Shown here piece by piece: positions 17,820-26,497 of a stretch of 64,000 bases of DNA (the first letter of the stretch is position 1; each line of letters opens with the position of its first letter). Made by a program: the position numbers and the translations under genes. Source of the stretch: Leptothermofonsia sichuanensis E412 (GTDB lineage: Bacteria; Cyanobacteriota; Cyanobacteriia; Leptolyngbyales; Leptolyngbyaceae). The stretch covers positions 496,001-560,000 of the forward strand of contig NZ_CP072600.1 in assembly GCF_019891175.1 (NCBI RefSeq), given 5' to 3'. The notes beneath the pieces are model-generated. The model saw nothing but the letters and a program-made list of their open reading frames with translations. It made no database searches and was not told the DNA's origin.

Positions 17820-18344
17820 TCAACCCCCATCCGATTCCACCTTCGGTAGCTGCGCTAATTTATCAGAAAAAATCTCAACAATGGGAGTATTATCTTCGCG
17901 GTTGAGGAGGGAGCGCTTAACTTGCCCCAGATACAGGGGTTGGGTGACACCGGGTTCCGGGTGGAGCACCGTTCTGGCACGAATCGTGATGAACTCCTCT
18001 CCCTGAGACATCCGTCCTGGAGAAAAAAGCTTAGAAGCAGCCTGCCGCAGGGTGGCATCCAGTTCTGACTCAGTGATTGTGTTGGGCACTGTGATTACAA
18101 CCTGGGTAGATCCGGTATCAAACACACGCCAGTAACGAACGGCACCGGGGATATCAGGACGGCTATAAAGTCCCAGACTCAGGGCAAACAGTCCCCCCGT
18201 GAGAACACCCATGAAGCCAGTCACTCCCACCAGACGAAACCGGATCCCCCATTTCAAGATCCAGCCCAACCCGGTCAAAGCCGCACAGAAAAGGGTGAAA
18301 TAGCCTGACCAGCGGGCAAAGGTTAGCAGTTGTTCGGTGGACAT
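17820..18344 (-). CDS. ycf51: Ycf51-like membrane protein (DUF2518)
   Basis: A 174-residue protein with two N-terminal transmembrane helices (about residues 15-33, YFTLFCAALTGLGWILKW, and 38-58, LVGVTGFMGVLTGGLFALSL) and a soluble C-terminal part. The RFRLVGVTGFMGVLTGG block is what I recall for Ycf51, a protein encoded in red-algal plastids and cyanobacteria whose role is unknown. Other segments (ITESELDATLRQAASKLFSPGR, TIRARTVLHPEPG) are polar. Found in the same direction as the TPR and IscA genes that precede it. Confidence 0.8.
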   Translation of the reverse strand: MSTEQLLTFARWSGYFTLFCAALTGLGWILKWGIRFRLVGVTGFMGVLTGGLFALSLGLYSRPDIPGAVRYWRVFDTGSTQVVITVPNTITESELDATLRQAASKLFSPGRMSQGEEFITIRARTVLHPEPGVTQPLYLGQVKRSLLNREDNTPIVEIFSDKLAQLPKVESDGG

Positions 18345-18368
18345 GGATCTTTCAGAAAATTAAGGGCT

Positions 18369-18791
18369 TTATGCTTCAAATAACCAGGTTTTAACCCGTT
18401 GCAGACTCTTCCAGTCAGGCTTGCGGGTCAGGCCATCTTCGATATTTTGGGAAACTTCTTGGCGCAGATCAGCGATTGCCATCATCAGTTGTTGGGCGAC
18501 CTCGATGTGCTCACGCACCCCTTTTTTAGACGTGTCCAGCATGGCCAGAACCAGGTTGATGCGTGCCTGGGGGTCCTGCGGATTGAGCTTGACCGCTTTG
18601 TTGGCAGCTTCATAGGCCTGGTTTGGTTTTCCAACCAGCAGGTACAACCATGCCAGGCAAGTCCATGCAGAGCTGCTTTTGCGGGAGCGATCGCACACTT
18701 CCTTAAAGAGAGGAATCAGCGCTTCAGGACTTTCTCCTGCCTTATAGCGCTCGATTCCTTCATCGAAGAGGGCTTCAACAGTTTGAGTCAT
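18369..18791 (-). CDS. TPR-containing hypothetical protein (140 residues)
   Basis: The protein has one clear TPR-like helical pair (SSAWTCLAWLYLLVGKPNQA then YEAANKAVKLNPQDPQ) flanked by weaker repeats, and no signal peptide or transmembrane segment. TPRs mediate protein-protein contacts. It sits 24 bases before ycf51 and about 100 bases after the IscA gene on the same strand, a possible operon. Function unknown. Confidence 0.8.
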   Translation of the reverse strand: MTQTVEALFDEGIERYKAGESPEALIPLFKEVCDRSRKSSSAWTCLAWLYLLVGKPNQAYEAANKAVKLNPQDPQARINLVLAMLDTSKKGVREHIEVAQQLMMAIADLRQEVSQNIEDGLTRKPDWKSLQRVKTWLFEA

Positions 18792-18891
18792 AGCTAATTT
18801 GCGAGGGGTGAGTGGCTTTGCCGTGAGCAGCCTGACTGGGAATAGCCAAACGTCTCAGCCAGACTGTTGGTTCAGGCTTTTCAGAGAGGGA

Positions 18892-19248
18892 TTAAGCTGA
18901 AAATGACTTCCCACAACCACAGGTCTGAGAAGCATTTGGGTTGGTGAATTGAAACCCACCACCAATGAGCGCATCGCTGTAGTCCAGCACCAGCCCATAA
19001 AGATAGAGCATACTTTTGGGATCGCACACCACTTTGAAGCCGTCGTAATCATAAACTTCATCCGTTTCCTGGATATTGCCAGGATCTTCAAAGTTCATGG
19101 TGTAAGACATCCCGGAGCAGCCACCCCCTTTAACACCCACCCGCAGACAAAGATCCTGCCCTTGCTTTTCCCGCAGCATGAGAACATGTTTCAAGGCAGC
19201 ATCAGACATCTGAATGCCTCGTTGTGAAGACTGAGCGACTTGAGTCAT
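18892..19248 (-). CDS. Iron-sulfur cluster assembly accessory protein (IscA/SufA type)
   Basis: A 118-residue A-type carrier that accepts and delivers [Fe-S] clusters. The three ligand cysteines are visible in GGGCSGMSY and TCGCGKSF at the C-terminus, with [12 protein letters not shown] and a conserved [18 protein letters not shown] strand-loop before the second Cys pair. Length and motifs are typical of HesB/IscA/SufA; which subtype (IscA or SufA) I cannot say. Confidence 0.93.
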   Translation of the reverse strand: MTQVAQSSQRGIQMSDAALKHVLMLREKQGQDLCLRVGVKGGGCSGMSYTMNFEDPGNIQETDEVYDYDGFKVVCDPKSMLYLYGLVLDYSDALIGGGFQFTNPNASQTCGCGKSFSA

Positions 19249-19598
19249 GGGATATTACAACTCCTTGCCTGTAGGGTTTCGATATTCGCAAGTTTATCCA
19301 TACTATCAAGGATAGATCACCATATGCATTGGGAAGGTGGGGAGGGCAGGGAAGGTAAGCAGGCGTTGAAAGTCGGGGAGAAACAGGTTAGCAACGATCA
19401 ACCTCTGTTATGCACTCCTTTTTACCCTGTTCCCTGTCCCCTATCTCCTATCCCCTGCCATAAATTCTCCTTCACAATCGGTGTTTGCATGGAAGCAGTC
19501 CAGTCAGAATTAATGTTTAAGATGAATATCTAAACCGTTATCGATTTAGTATTGAACCTCTGGTTTTTGATCGTCTCCCTTTGTCCCCTCAGGTACCT
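19249..19598. other. Intergenic region with CCCCTGT-type tandem repeat
   Basis: Contains a short run of CCCTGTTCCCTGTCCCCTAT (around 19428-19460), a heptamer-like repeat also seen near 14360 and 21262. Divergent promoters for the iscA-type gene and the next gene are expected here. Confidence 0.5.
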
Positions 19599-21245
19599 AT
19601 GACTCCGCTTAACCGTTCTACCTGTCGTCGCCTCCAGCAACTACCCCAACTTCCCAGTGTCTGGGAGGGCGATCGCCGTCCATTGGCGGCAGAGGTGCAG
19701 GCTGGTGGGGAATGGGGTGAGGCTGGTTCCAGCGGGTCCCAGTCTCATGGAGACTGCATTCTCTGGGTGGATGGCTCCATGGGGATGGTACGAGCAATGG
19801 ATGTGGTATCGCCAGATAGTGGACCCGAAACCGTTGTACGGACTTTGCTGCGGGCAATGGAACATCCCCATAACCCAGGCACCCCGGCGCGTCCTCAAAA
19901 AATTGTGGTGCGCGATCGCGAGATATTGTTTTTTCTACGGGGAGTATTGCAAGATCTGGACATTGTGATGGATTATGTCCCTGACCTGCCTTTGATTGAT
20001 GAAATTTTTCGCGGTTTACAGGATGCCATCAGTACCCGTCCTCCCCAGATTCCGCCTGAGTTTGCTGAACCGCTCCATGCCAAAGCCCTTGAAATCTGGC
20101 AGTTAGCGCCCTGGGAAGTGCTGGCAGACCATCAAATCATTGGGATTGAAATTAACCAGTGGGATGTCACAACCCTCTATGCCTCGATTATGGGGATGTT
20201 GGGGATGGAATACGGCATCCTGCTCTATCGCTCCCTTGATTCTTTGCGCCGTTTCCGCCAGCGGGTCCTGGCGGATGACTCGATTGAACAGATGGAAGAG
20301 GCTTTTTTGGGACAGGATTGTCTGTTCATTACGTTTGAGTGTGTGGATGACGAGCCGGTAGAAGAAGCTAACCTGTCAACCCTGCCGATGTCTGCCGTTG
20401 AACCTGTCTTTGGTAATCTTCATCCGCTGGAAGGCTTGCGATCGTTCCTGTATGAAGAAGAAGCGGCAGTGGTCTGGGTTGCTTTAGAAGCGATCCATCG
20501 ATTTATGCGTCAGCACCGCCAGAAATTTGAAAACGATGAGTTTCCTGCGATTAACAGCCGTTATCGGATTCCAATCCTGGAGAGCCAGAAGCCAGCGCAA
20601 GCGGATAAGGGAAGTTCCCAAATTTCAGTAAAGGTGTTCACATTACCCGATCTGGCGGCTGAGTTATTTGATCTGGGTGATTCTGAGGAAGAGGGTCCCA
20701 GCTTTCCGGTAGTGCGGGATGACCTGGTACCAGAAAACTCCTTCCTGAGCCTGGGGGTTGTGCCCTGGGACATGCTGGATTTTCTTCGCTCCGGAGCAGA
20801 ATATCATCAACCCCAGGATGTAACCGCTGCCGGAGATGGGTTGCCAGTGGTCATGATCCAGACATCCAGACCCAAAGCCAAAACCCTGATTCAGGAAATT
20901 AAAGATGCCGGTGGGCTGCAATCCATCTGTTTTAATCCAGGGGAGGATCCGTTTGAGGGCGATCGCTATGATCTGGGATTGTTTCAAACCGGCAACGGAG
21001 AATTGCACCTGTTTGGTGAGTTTGGTGAAACAGATCCAGTCCATGTGGCCGCTCGAAAAAAATGGGACCAGCGCTGTAAGAAGACAAAGGGCTATTGTGG
21101 CTTGATTATTGCCAGAGGCCTGACCGGAGCCAATCGCGGAAATCCCCAATTTCAGGACATGATGGCACTGTTTGAAACCCGATCTCTTTCTCCGAAGGAA
21201 CTGGGATTAGGCACTCTGCAACTTGCTGCCATTGAATGGATGTAA
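19599..21245 (+). CDS. Conserved cyanobacterial protein with DUF6930-like region
   Basis: 548 residues. A Gly-rich N-terminal stretch is followed by GDCILWVDGSMGMVRAMDVV, a segment I associate with DUF6930, then VLQDLDIVMDYVPDLPLIDE, a long helical middle and EFGETDPVHVAARKKWDQRC near the C-terminus, which repeats the WDQRCK-like motif of plant/cyanobacterial relatives. No membrane helix or catalytic motif is visible. The start ATG at 19599 is preferred to an upstream TTG. Function unknown. It is not linked to its neighbours. Confidence 0.7.
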   Translation: MTPLNRSTCRRLQQLPQLPSVWEGDRRPLAAEVQAGGEWGEAGSSGSQSHGDCILWVDGSMGMVRAMDVVSPDSGPETVVRTLLRAMEHPHNPGTPARPQKIVVRDREILFFLRGVLQDLDIVMDYVPDLPLIDEIFRGLQDAISTRPPQIPPEFAEPLHAKALEIWQLAPWEVLADHQIIGIEINQWDVTTLYASIMGMLGMEYGILLYRSLDSLRRFRQRVLADDSIEQMEEAFLGQDCLFITFECVDDEPVEEANLSTLPMSAVEPVFGNLHPLEGLRSFLYEEEAAVVWVALEAIHRFMRQHRQKFENDEFPAINSRYRIPILESQKPAQADKGSSQISVKVFTLPDLAAELFDLGDSEEEGPSFPVVRDDLVPENSFLSLGVVPWDMLDFLRSGAEYHQPQDVTAAGDGLPVVMIQTSRPKAKTLIQEIKDAGGLQSICFNPGEDPFEGDRYDLGLFQTGNGELHLFGEFGETDPVHVAARKKWDQRCKKTKGYCGLIIARGLTGANRGNPQFQDMMALFETRSLSPKELGLGTLQLAAIEWM

Positions 21246-21292
21246 CATGCCCTCCTTTTGACCCTATGCCCTGTCCCCTGTCCTCTGCTATA

Positions 21293-21381
21293 TAGCAGTC
21301 CTGAATCAGTTGTGAGAGTGAGAGGCTTTGTGAGAAAGGATTCCTGGGGAATCCTTTCTCACAATCCAGACAGGATCGCTA
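21293..21381. repeat. TA-flanked MITE-like element (TAGCAGTCCTG...CAGGATCGCTA)
   Basis: An 89-base element with TA on each side (21291-21292 and 21382-21383). The left end TAGCAGTCCTGAATCAGTTG and the inverse of the right end TAGCGATCCTGTCTGGATTG match at the outer bases and again over TTGTGAGA. It contains the hairpin GAAAGGATTCCTGGGGAATC...CTTTC. The TAGC termini recall those of the IS630 element at 2384. Confidence 0.75.
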
Positions 21382-21421
21382 TAGTTGCCGAATCTGCCAG
21401 AAGCCAGGTATCAATTGCTGT

Positions 21422-22972
21422 TCAATGCTTTTTGGTGGGGATGCGCACCGTGGCGATCGTGCCTGTGGTAGGGGATGATGTAATAGTGAACTCCCCATTG
21501 TGGGCCTCTACGATTCGCTTCACAATTGCCAGCCCCAACCCTGTGCCAGCCGGTCGGGTGGTGTAAAAGGGTTTGACCAGTTTAGGCAGGATTTCAGGGG
21601 GAATCGGCTCCCCGCCATTGTGAATATGAACGCAGGCGTAATGGGCTGTGATATCGGGTTTCACTGTCCAGGTGACAACGTCCCCCTCCGCGATCGCCTG
21701 ACAGGCATTATCCACCAGGTTAATAAACACCTGCTTCAGCTTGTCTTTATCACCCCATAGGTGAATCGGACTGGATGAAGGAATAAATTCAATCCGGCGG
21801 CTCATGGCAGAGGGCATCGTCCGGATCGGTTCCAGGATTTCAGCGATGAATCCATTCAGTTCAATGTCTGCATTTTGCAGGGCCTGGGGTTTGGCGTACA
21901 GCAGAATTTCCTGTAAAAGATTGCGGATGCGCTCGGCTTCTTCCAGGGAAAGCCTGAGTCGTTCCTGAATGGAGTCTGGCAAATCCAGGCGTTTGATGGT
22001 ATTTAACCCCATCAGTACAGTTGTCAGGGGATTGCGAACTTCATGCACAATCATCGCCGCTAACTCGCCGACCTCTGCCAGAGCAGCGATCGCTTTCAAC
22101 ATTTCCTGTTCTGCCTGCTTGCGTTCCGTAATATCTTCGGCAATGCCAGCAATCCGGTAAATTTGTCCCGCCTGATCTCGAATTGGAAATGCCTGATCTC
22201 GAATCAAACGCACTGATCCATCCGGGCGAATAATGCGATACTCCTGCTCAAACTCACCTGCCTGATCCTGATAGAATGCCTGCCGCACCCGCTCCCGATC
22301 CTCTGGGTGAATTGCCTGCCACCAGATGGTTGGATTTTCATACCAATCCCGGCAGGACCTACCCCAAATCGCTTCAAAAGCTGGACTCAGATAGAGGGGT
22401 TGCCCATCATGGGAATACATCCAGACCACCTGATGCATGTTTTCAGCCAGTTGGCGAAATTTCTCCTCGCTCTGGCGAATCGCCTGATAAAGCTGATAGT
22501 TGTCAATCGCCGTTGCTGCCCGTTCCGCAAACAGTTCAGCCAGTTGCACCTCTTCCTGAGTAAAGTGGCGGGGTTGTCGTTGAAAGGAACAGATGGTGCC
22601 AACCACTGCCCCTGAAGGCAGCCGTAGAGGTACTCCCAGATAAGCCCGATAGCCCTCTGGGGCGTGACCATAATCGCTACAGGTCGTTGCATCTTCGACC
22701 ACTAAAGAACAGCCAGTTTTGACCACAGTGCCGGTCAAACTACCGTGCAGACTATACACTTCATGGGCCGCCTCTCCTAAATCGATGGTGCTTGCCAGAA
22801 TCCGTTCACAGTCTTCCTGGCAAAAGGTGACCACTGACCAATCCAGCCCAATCAGTTCACTCACACCCTGGGCAACCTCCAGCAGATAGGAATTGAGTTC
22901 ACCCGTCCGGTAACTCAGGGCAGATAAAATTGCCAGGGTTCGCTGCTCTGGCGGCTGAGGGGGTATGGTCAC
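21422..22972 (-). CDS. GAF-PAS sensor histidine kinase
   Basis: Soluble sensor kinase of about 516 residues. Order: GAF domain (VSELIGLDWSVVTFCQED to FAERAATAIDNYQLYQAI), PAS/PAC (QLAENMHQVVWMYSHDGQPL to YRIAGIAEDITERKQAEQ), HisKA with the phosphoacceptor His in MIVHEVRNPLTTVLMGL, and HATPase_c (QVFINLVDNACQAI, GTGLGLAIVKRIVEAHNGEF). Phosphotransfer to an unknown regulator is expected; no response-regulator gene adjoins it. The frame stays open to a TTG at 23053, but that upstream part is encoded by a palindromic repeat, so I prefer the GTG at 22972 with AAGG just upstream. Confidence 0.9.
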   Translation of the reverse strand: MTIPPQPPEQRTLAILSALSYRTGELNSYLLEVAQGVSELIGLDWSVVTFCQEDCERILASTIDLGEAAHEVYSLHGSLTGTVVKTGCSLVVEDATTCSDYGHAPEGYRAYLGVPLRLPSGAVVGTICSFQRQPRHFTQEEVQLAELFAERAATAIDNYQLYQAIRQSEEKFRQLAENMHQVVWMYSHDGQPLYLSPAFEAIWGRSCRDWYENPTIWWQAIHPEDRERVRQAFYQDQAGEFEQEYRIIRPDGSVRLIRDQAFPIRDQAGQIYRIAGIAEDITERKQAEQEMLKAIAALAEVGELAAMIVHEVRNPLTTVLMGLNTIKRLDLPDSIQERLRLSLEEAERIRNLLQEILLYAKPQALQNADIELNGFIAEILEPIRTMPSAMSRRIEFIPSSSPIHLWGDKDKLKQVFINLVDNACQAIAEGDVVTWTVKPDITAHYACVHIHNGGEPIPPEILPKLVKPFYTTRPAGTGLGLAIVKRIVEAHNGEFTITSSPTTGTIATVRIPTKKH

Positions 22973-23043
22973 TGCCTTCGTCCCATCTTTGCAGGTGTAT
23001 GAGAAATAACTGTGGGTGGAATAGCACTGACATAAGGGGTCAA

Positions 23044-23076
23044 AGATCTCCAACTTCTTCGAGAAGTTGGAGATCT
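23044..23076. repeat. REP-like perfect hairpin (AGATCTCCAACTTCT)
   Basis: Arms AGATCTCCAACTTCT and AGAAGTTGGAGATCT enclose a TCG loop. The flanking AATAGCACTGACATAAGGGG also recurs, inverted, beside the hairpin at 55521, so the repeat unit is about 70 bases. Confidence 0.75.
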
Positions 23077-23208
23077 GAGCGATCGCATTTGGCTTAATTC
23101 AATGACATTCAACCGCGGGTGACTTTATAGAAATGAAAAGAAGTATACGCTATTCCCAAATAGCCAGGGGCAGAAATCTTAAATTTGTGTCATCCATGAC
23201 ACTGCTCA

Positions 23209-23303
23209 TATAGCGTTTCTCAATTGAATGAGGTACGGGAATGTAAGGCATAGTGGGGTGCTCCGCACTCTCACTGTACCTCACACCCTTGAAAAGGGCT
23301 ATA
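23209..23303. repeat. MITE-like element with 28-base inverted ends (TATAGC)
   Basis: Left end TATAGCGTTTCTCAATTGAA and TGAGGTAC, right end GTACCTCACACCCTTGAAAA and GGGCTATA: the two pair over most of 28 bases. Its right end is repeated, inverted, at the window's far end (63967-64000). Confidence 0.7.
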
Positions 23304-23674
23304 CCATTTTCGATGACAGTAACCCATCAACACCGGCGTACAGGAACAGCAAACCAAACCCCAACGAAACGACAGATTTGCAACAGGTTCAACACAATTA
23401 TTTACTCAATCCTGCAAATAGCTGGCGATACAATTCAGGTATTTGCAACCAGACGTAAAAAAATGGGTGCGCTGTCAAACTTAATCAAAACCTTAATCAA
23501 AATTGATTTGATGGATGACAACCATTCCCGCAGTGCATGAGTGTTAGATTTTGCCAGTTTGCACCTGGCCAAAATTTTCCTGCCGGAATTCTGGGTTCAG
23601 ACACGGAATCTATGGTTGGTTGAGGCAATGCCAGATCGGGTCAGCCCATTACTTCATTATTGAGGGAGAACGCC

Positions 23675-24439
23675 ATGACGGTTGATTATTCCAAAACAGC
23701 AAAATGTGCCGTTTACTGCCAGGAAGTTTATCAAGACTTCTCCACCATTCGGTTTGGCGGGCTGACCAAACCGCCTGTTTTGATTGATCGGAAAAGTACA
23801 GATACTCAATGCGCCATTTTGTCTGAGGGGGAAGGCATTGTCATTGTGTTTCGGGGTAGCGACTCCTCCTTTGACTGGGGAACCAACTTTTCGACCCGGC
23901 AAGAGCGGGCAGAGTTTGAGCAAAAAATTATTCAAGGCGAAATTGTTGATGCGGAAGGCAAAGAGCAAATCTATCCCTACGAAGGCACAAGCAGTTCTGG
24001 AGCGCTGATGCACCGGGGTTTTGTGAATGCTTACTTCTCGGTGCGAGATGAAATTCACGATTACATTCAAAGCCATCCGGTTTCTAAGGTCATCACAGCA
24101 GGACATAGCCTGGGAGGGGCACTGGCAACCCTTTGTGCTGTTGATGTTCAGTACAACTTCTCGAAGAAACTGAGCGAGATCGAAAACTATACCTTTGGGG
24201 CACCCAAAGTGGGAAATGAGGGATTTCGCCAATCCTTTAATCAGCGGGTTCCTAAGAGTTATCGATTTGTATATGGCATGGATATAGTGGCGGAGTTGCC
24301 CCGATGGTGGCAGGGCTATCGCCATGTGGACAGGGAAATTCGGATCGGTCCCCGGTTCAGCCTCAACTTTCTTTCTGCCCGCTTCCAGGACCACGCGATC
24401 GCCCGCTATATTGAAGCGTTGAAAGCAATGGCCCGTTAG
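23675..24439 (+). CDS. Class 3 lipase family protein
   Basis: A 254-residue alpha/beta-hydrolase. The nucleophile elbow GHSLGGALATLCAVDVQYNF contains the catalytic Ser; the acid lies in the YGMDIVAELP segment and the His in the RHVDREIR region, as in fungal-type triacylglycerol lipases (Lipase_3). IVFRGSDSSFDWGTN is the conserved oxyanion-side block. There is no signal peptide, so it may act on membrane or storage lipids inside the cell. The ATG at 23675 has GAGGGAG just upstream. Its TAG stop is the first base-triplet of a repeat element. Confidence 0.9.
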   Translation: MTVDYSKTAKCAVYCQEVYQDFSTIRFGGLTKPPVLIDRKSTDTQCAILSEGEGIVIVFRGSDSSFDWGTNFSTRQERAEFEQKIIQGEIVDAEGKEQIYPYEGTSSSGALMHRGFVNAYFSVRDEIHDYIQSHPVSKVITAGHSLGGALATLCAVDVQYNFSKKLSEIENYTFGAPKVGNEGFRQSFNQRVPKSYRFVYGMDIVAELPRWWQGYRHVDREIRIGPRFSLNFLSARFQDHAIARYIEALKAMAR

Positions 24440-24539
24440 AACGCCAGTACAGAAATCGGATTTCTGCTACCGGATACCCAAATGTCGTTGAATTTCTCAC
24501 CAGAAGTCCGATTTCCTGGAATTCTGAATCGATGCTTCA
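24437..24539. repeat. TAGAACGCC repeat, copy 1 (supplies lipase stop codon)
   Basis: Starts TAGAACGCCAGTACAGAAAT, contains CCGATTTCCTGGAATTCTGA and ends near CGATGCTTCA. It is about 85 percent like the copy at 54996. The TAG of the lipase gene is the element's first three bases. Confidence 0.7.
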
Positions 24540-24545
24540 GGGGCA

Positions 24546-26033
24546 TCAGTCTACCTGTTTGCCCCAATCTGCTGCTGGTTCAGCCGCACGGGGAACAGTG
24601 CCAGGACTGTTCAGGTAAGGGGCAGGGGGAGGCACCAGTTCCAACTGGGGAGACTGAGGATCGGGGCTGGTCGAACGGCGACGGCGAGAGACGTTTTCTT
24701 CGCTGGTATCCTCGGCAACCACTTCATAAAGCACGGCCTGCTTCCCTGGATTGTCACCTTTCCGCAGCACCCGCCCTAATCGCTGGATATATTCGCGGGT
24801 AGACCCGGTTCCCGACAGGACGATCGCCACGCTGGCATCCGGGACATCCACGCCCTCATTCAACACCCGTGAAGCCACCAGTGTGCGATAGTCCCCCTGA
24901 CGAAAGCGCGTAAGGATATCGTGTCGTTCTTTGACCCCCGTCTGGTGGGTAATGGCCGGGATCAGAAACTCCTGGGAGATGCGGTAAACGGTGGCATTGT
25001 CATCGGTAAAGATCAGGGTTTTCTCTGGAAAGTGATTCGCCAGCAAATCCGCCAGAACCCGAAGTTTGCCTTCAGTGCCAAAGGCGATCGCCCGTGCTTC
25101 CCGATGTGCCAACATTGCCCGGCGTCCGGCTGTTGACTGGGCACTCACCTGGACAAATCGCTGCCAGCCCTGGACATTGCCCAGAAAAATATGGGACTTC
25201 TGTAAAAACTCATTGCGCTGGCGAATTAAGTCATCGTAGCGATCGCGTTCCTTCTGGGACAGGCGCACCATGATCTGTATCGCCTGATGTCTTGCCAGAG
25301 CAGTGCCCGCCAGTTCTTCTGCCCTTTTTCGATACACCTCCGGTCCAATCAAGACCGACAGATCTTCATGCCTGCCATCCACACGTTCCGGGGTGGCCGT
25401 CAGCCCCAGGCGATAAGGAGCGATCGCATACTCTGCAATCACCCGGTTAAAGTCACTCGGCAAATGATGGCATTCATCAAATACCAGGAGCGCGTACCGA
25501 TTGCCCAGGGTCTCTGCCTGGATAGCCGCACTGTCGTAGGTCGCCACCAGAATTGGGGTCCGATCCCTTGATCCACCCCCCAGCAGTCCCACCTCCCCAT
25601 CGGGAAATGCGGCAACCAGGTGGGCATACCACTGGTGCATCAAGTCCAGCGTCGGCACCATCACCAGGGTACTGCGTCGAGTGGCCTGCATTGCCAGTTG
25701 GGCCAGGTAGGTTTTTCCAGCCGCCGTGGGCAGAACCACCACCCCCAGCCGTCCTGCCTGTTTCCAGGCTTCCAGGGCTTCCTGCTGGTGCGGATAAGGT
25801 TCCATTTCCAGACTGGGAATCAGGTCAATTTCCTGAAATTCCCTGGCCTGATCGTTCAGTTCAGTACCCGCCGCTCTCAGTGCCATCACCAGATGGCGAT
25901 AGTGGATGGCTGGAATCCGGAAACGTTCGACGCGATCGTCCCAGGTGGCATAGTCCATCCATTCCTTCCCCCGCGGAGGAGGATGCAAAATCAACGTACC
26001 GCGATCATAGGAGAGGGTGGGAGTTCGAGCCAT
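24546..26033 (-). CDS. XPB/ERCC3-like DEAD/DEAH-box helicase
   Basis: A 495-residue superfamily 2 helicase. Q-like motif YPHQQEALEAW, Walker A VLPTAAGKTYLAQLA, motif II LLVFDECHHLP, motif III LTATPERVDGRHEDL, and C-terminal TLIFTDDN, VNEGVDVPDA-type ASRVLNEGVDVPDASVAIVL, and QRLGRVLRKGD (motif VI) are all intact. The set resembles the bacterial XPB-like group. The acidic/proline-rich C-terminal tail after residue 430 is probably disordered. ATG 26033 (MARTPTLSYDRG) is preferred over a start 84 bases upstream. Role presumably DNA repair or unwinding. Confidence 0.88.
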   Translation of the reverse strand: MARTPTLSYDRGTLILHPPPRGKEWMDYATWDDRVERFRIPAIHYRHLVMALRAAGTELNDQAREFQEIDLIPSLEMEPYPHQQEALEAWKQAGRLGVVVLPTAAGKTYLAQLAMQATRRSTLVMVPTLDLMHQWYAHLVAAFPDGEVGLLGGGSRDRTPILVATYDSAAIQAETLGNRYALLVFDECHHLPSDFNRVIAEYAIAPYRLGLTATPERVDGRHEDLSVLIGPEVYRKRAEELAGTALARHQAIQIMVRLSQKERDRYDDLIRQRNEFLQKSHIFLGNVQGWQRFVQVSAQSTAGRRAMLAHREARAIAFGTEGKLRVLADLLANHFPEKTLIFTDDNATVYRISQEFLIPAITHQTGVKERHDILTRFRQGDYRTLVASRVLNEGVDVPDASVAIVLSGTGSTREYIQRLGRVLRKGDNPGKQAVLYEVVAEDTSEENVSRRRRSTSPDPQSPQLELVPPPAPYLNSPGTVPRAAEPAADWGKQVD

Positions 26034-26497
26034 CAACCATGCTGAATTAACAAGATGCCGCCCAGTTGGATTGGAGAAATTGAGCCTCTGTGACCAGACC
26101 TGAAATCCTCGAACCACCCAAAAAATCAGGGGATCGAGGAGCCAATGAACCAGATATTCCGTGGCCCTGAATCAGGAGTATCTGATTAGCGTGGCTCATA
26201 GCCCCGTTCATAACCTCATTCCCAGGCTGAAGCCTGGGAACAAGCATCAATGGCGCTAAACATTTACATTGAATGCCATTCAACATTCAGTGCCACTCAA
26301 TTGTAGAGGTCTCTGTTACGAATGGATAACAGGATCCAGATGAGTTAGAGCGCGTTGTGAAGGCGAAGGAGAATATTTTCAGACTCTAGAAATTTTTATG
26401 CCCTTATTTTTGGGCACTATTTTTGTGCCCTGAGAAAGAGTTGTTTCTGGAGCGTCCCCTGGAGATAAAGCCCCCTGACTCAAGGAAAACGATCGCC
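26034..26497. other. Intergenic region between helicase and acylase genes
   Basis: Divergent promoter region. It contains a hairpin TTCCCAGGCTGAAGCCTGGG-AA (26219-26240), whose left flank CATAACCTCAT recurs at 38985. No gene is supported. Confidence 0.5.
26211..26250. repeat. Hairpin repeat (CCCAGGCTGAAGCCTGGG)
   Basis: Perfect arms CCCAGGCT/AGCCTGGG. A relative with arms GTTACCAG/CTGGTAAC lies at 38992-39015, with the shared flank TAACCTCRTT. Confidence 0.5.

Larger units (their letters stand above)
22973..23674. other. Intergenic region upstream of the histidine kinase and lipase
   Basis: Holds the REP-like hairpin at 23044-23076 and the MITE-like element at 23209-23303; the rest (23304-23674) shows no supported gene and presumably carries the divergent promoters. 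Confidence 0.5.
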
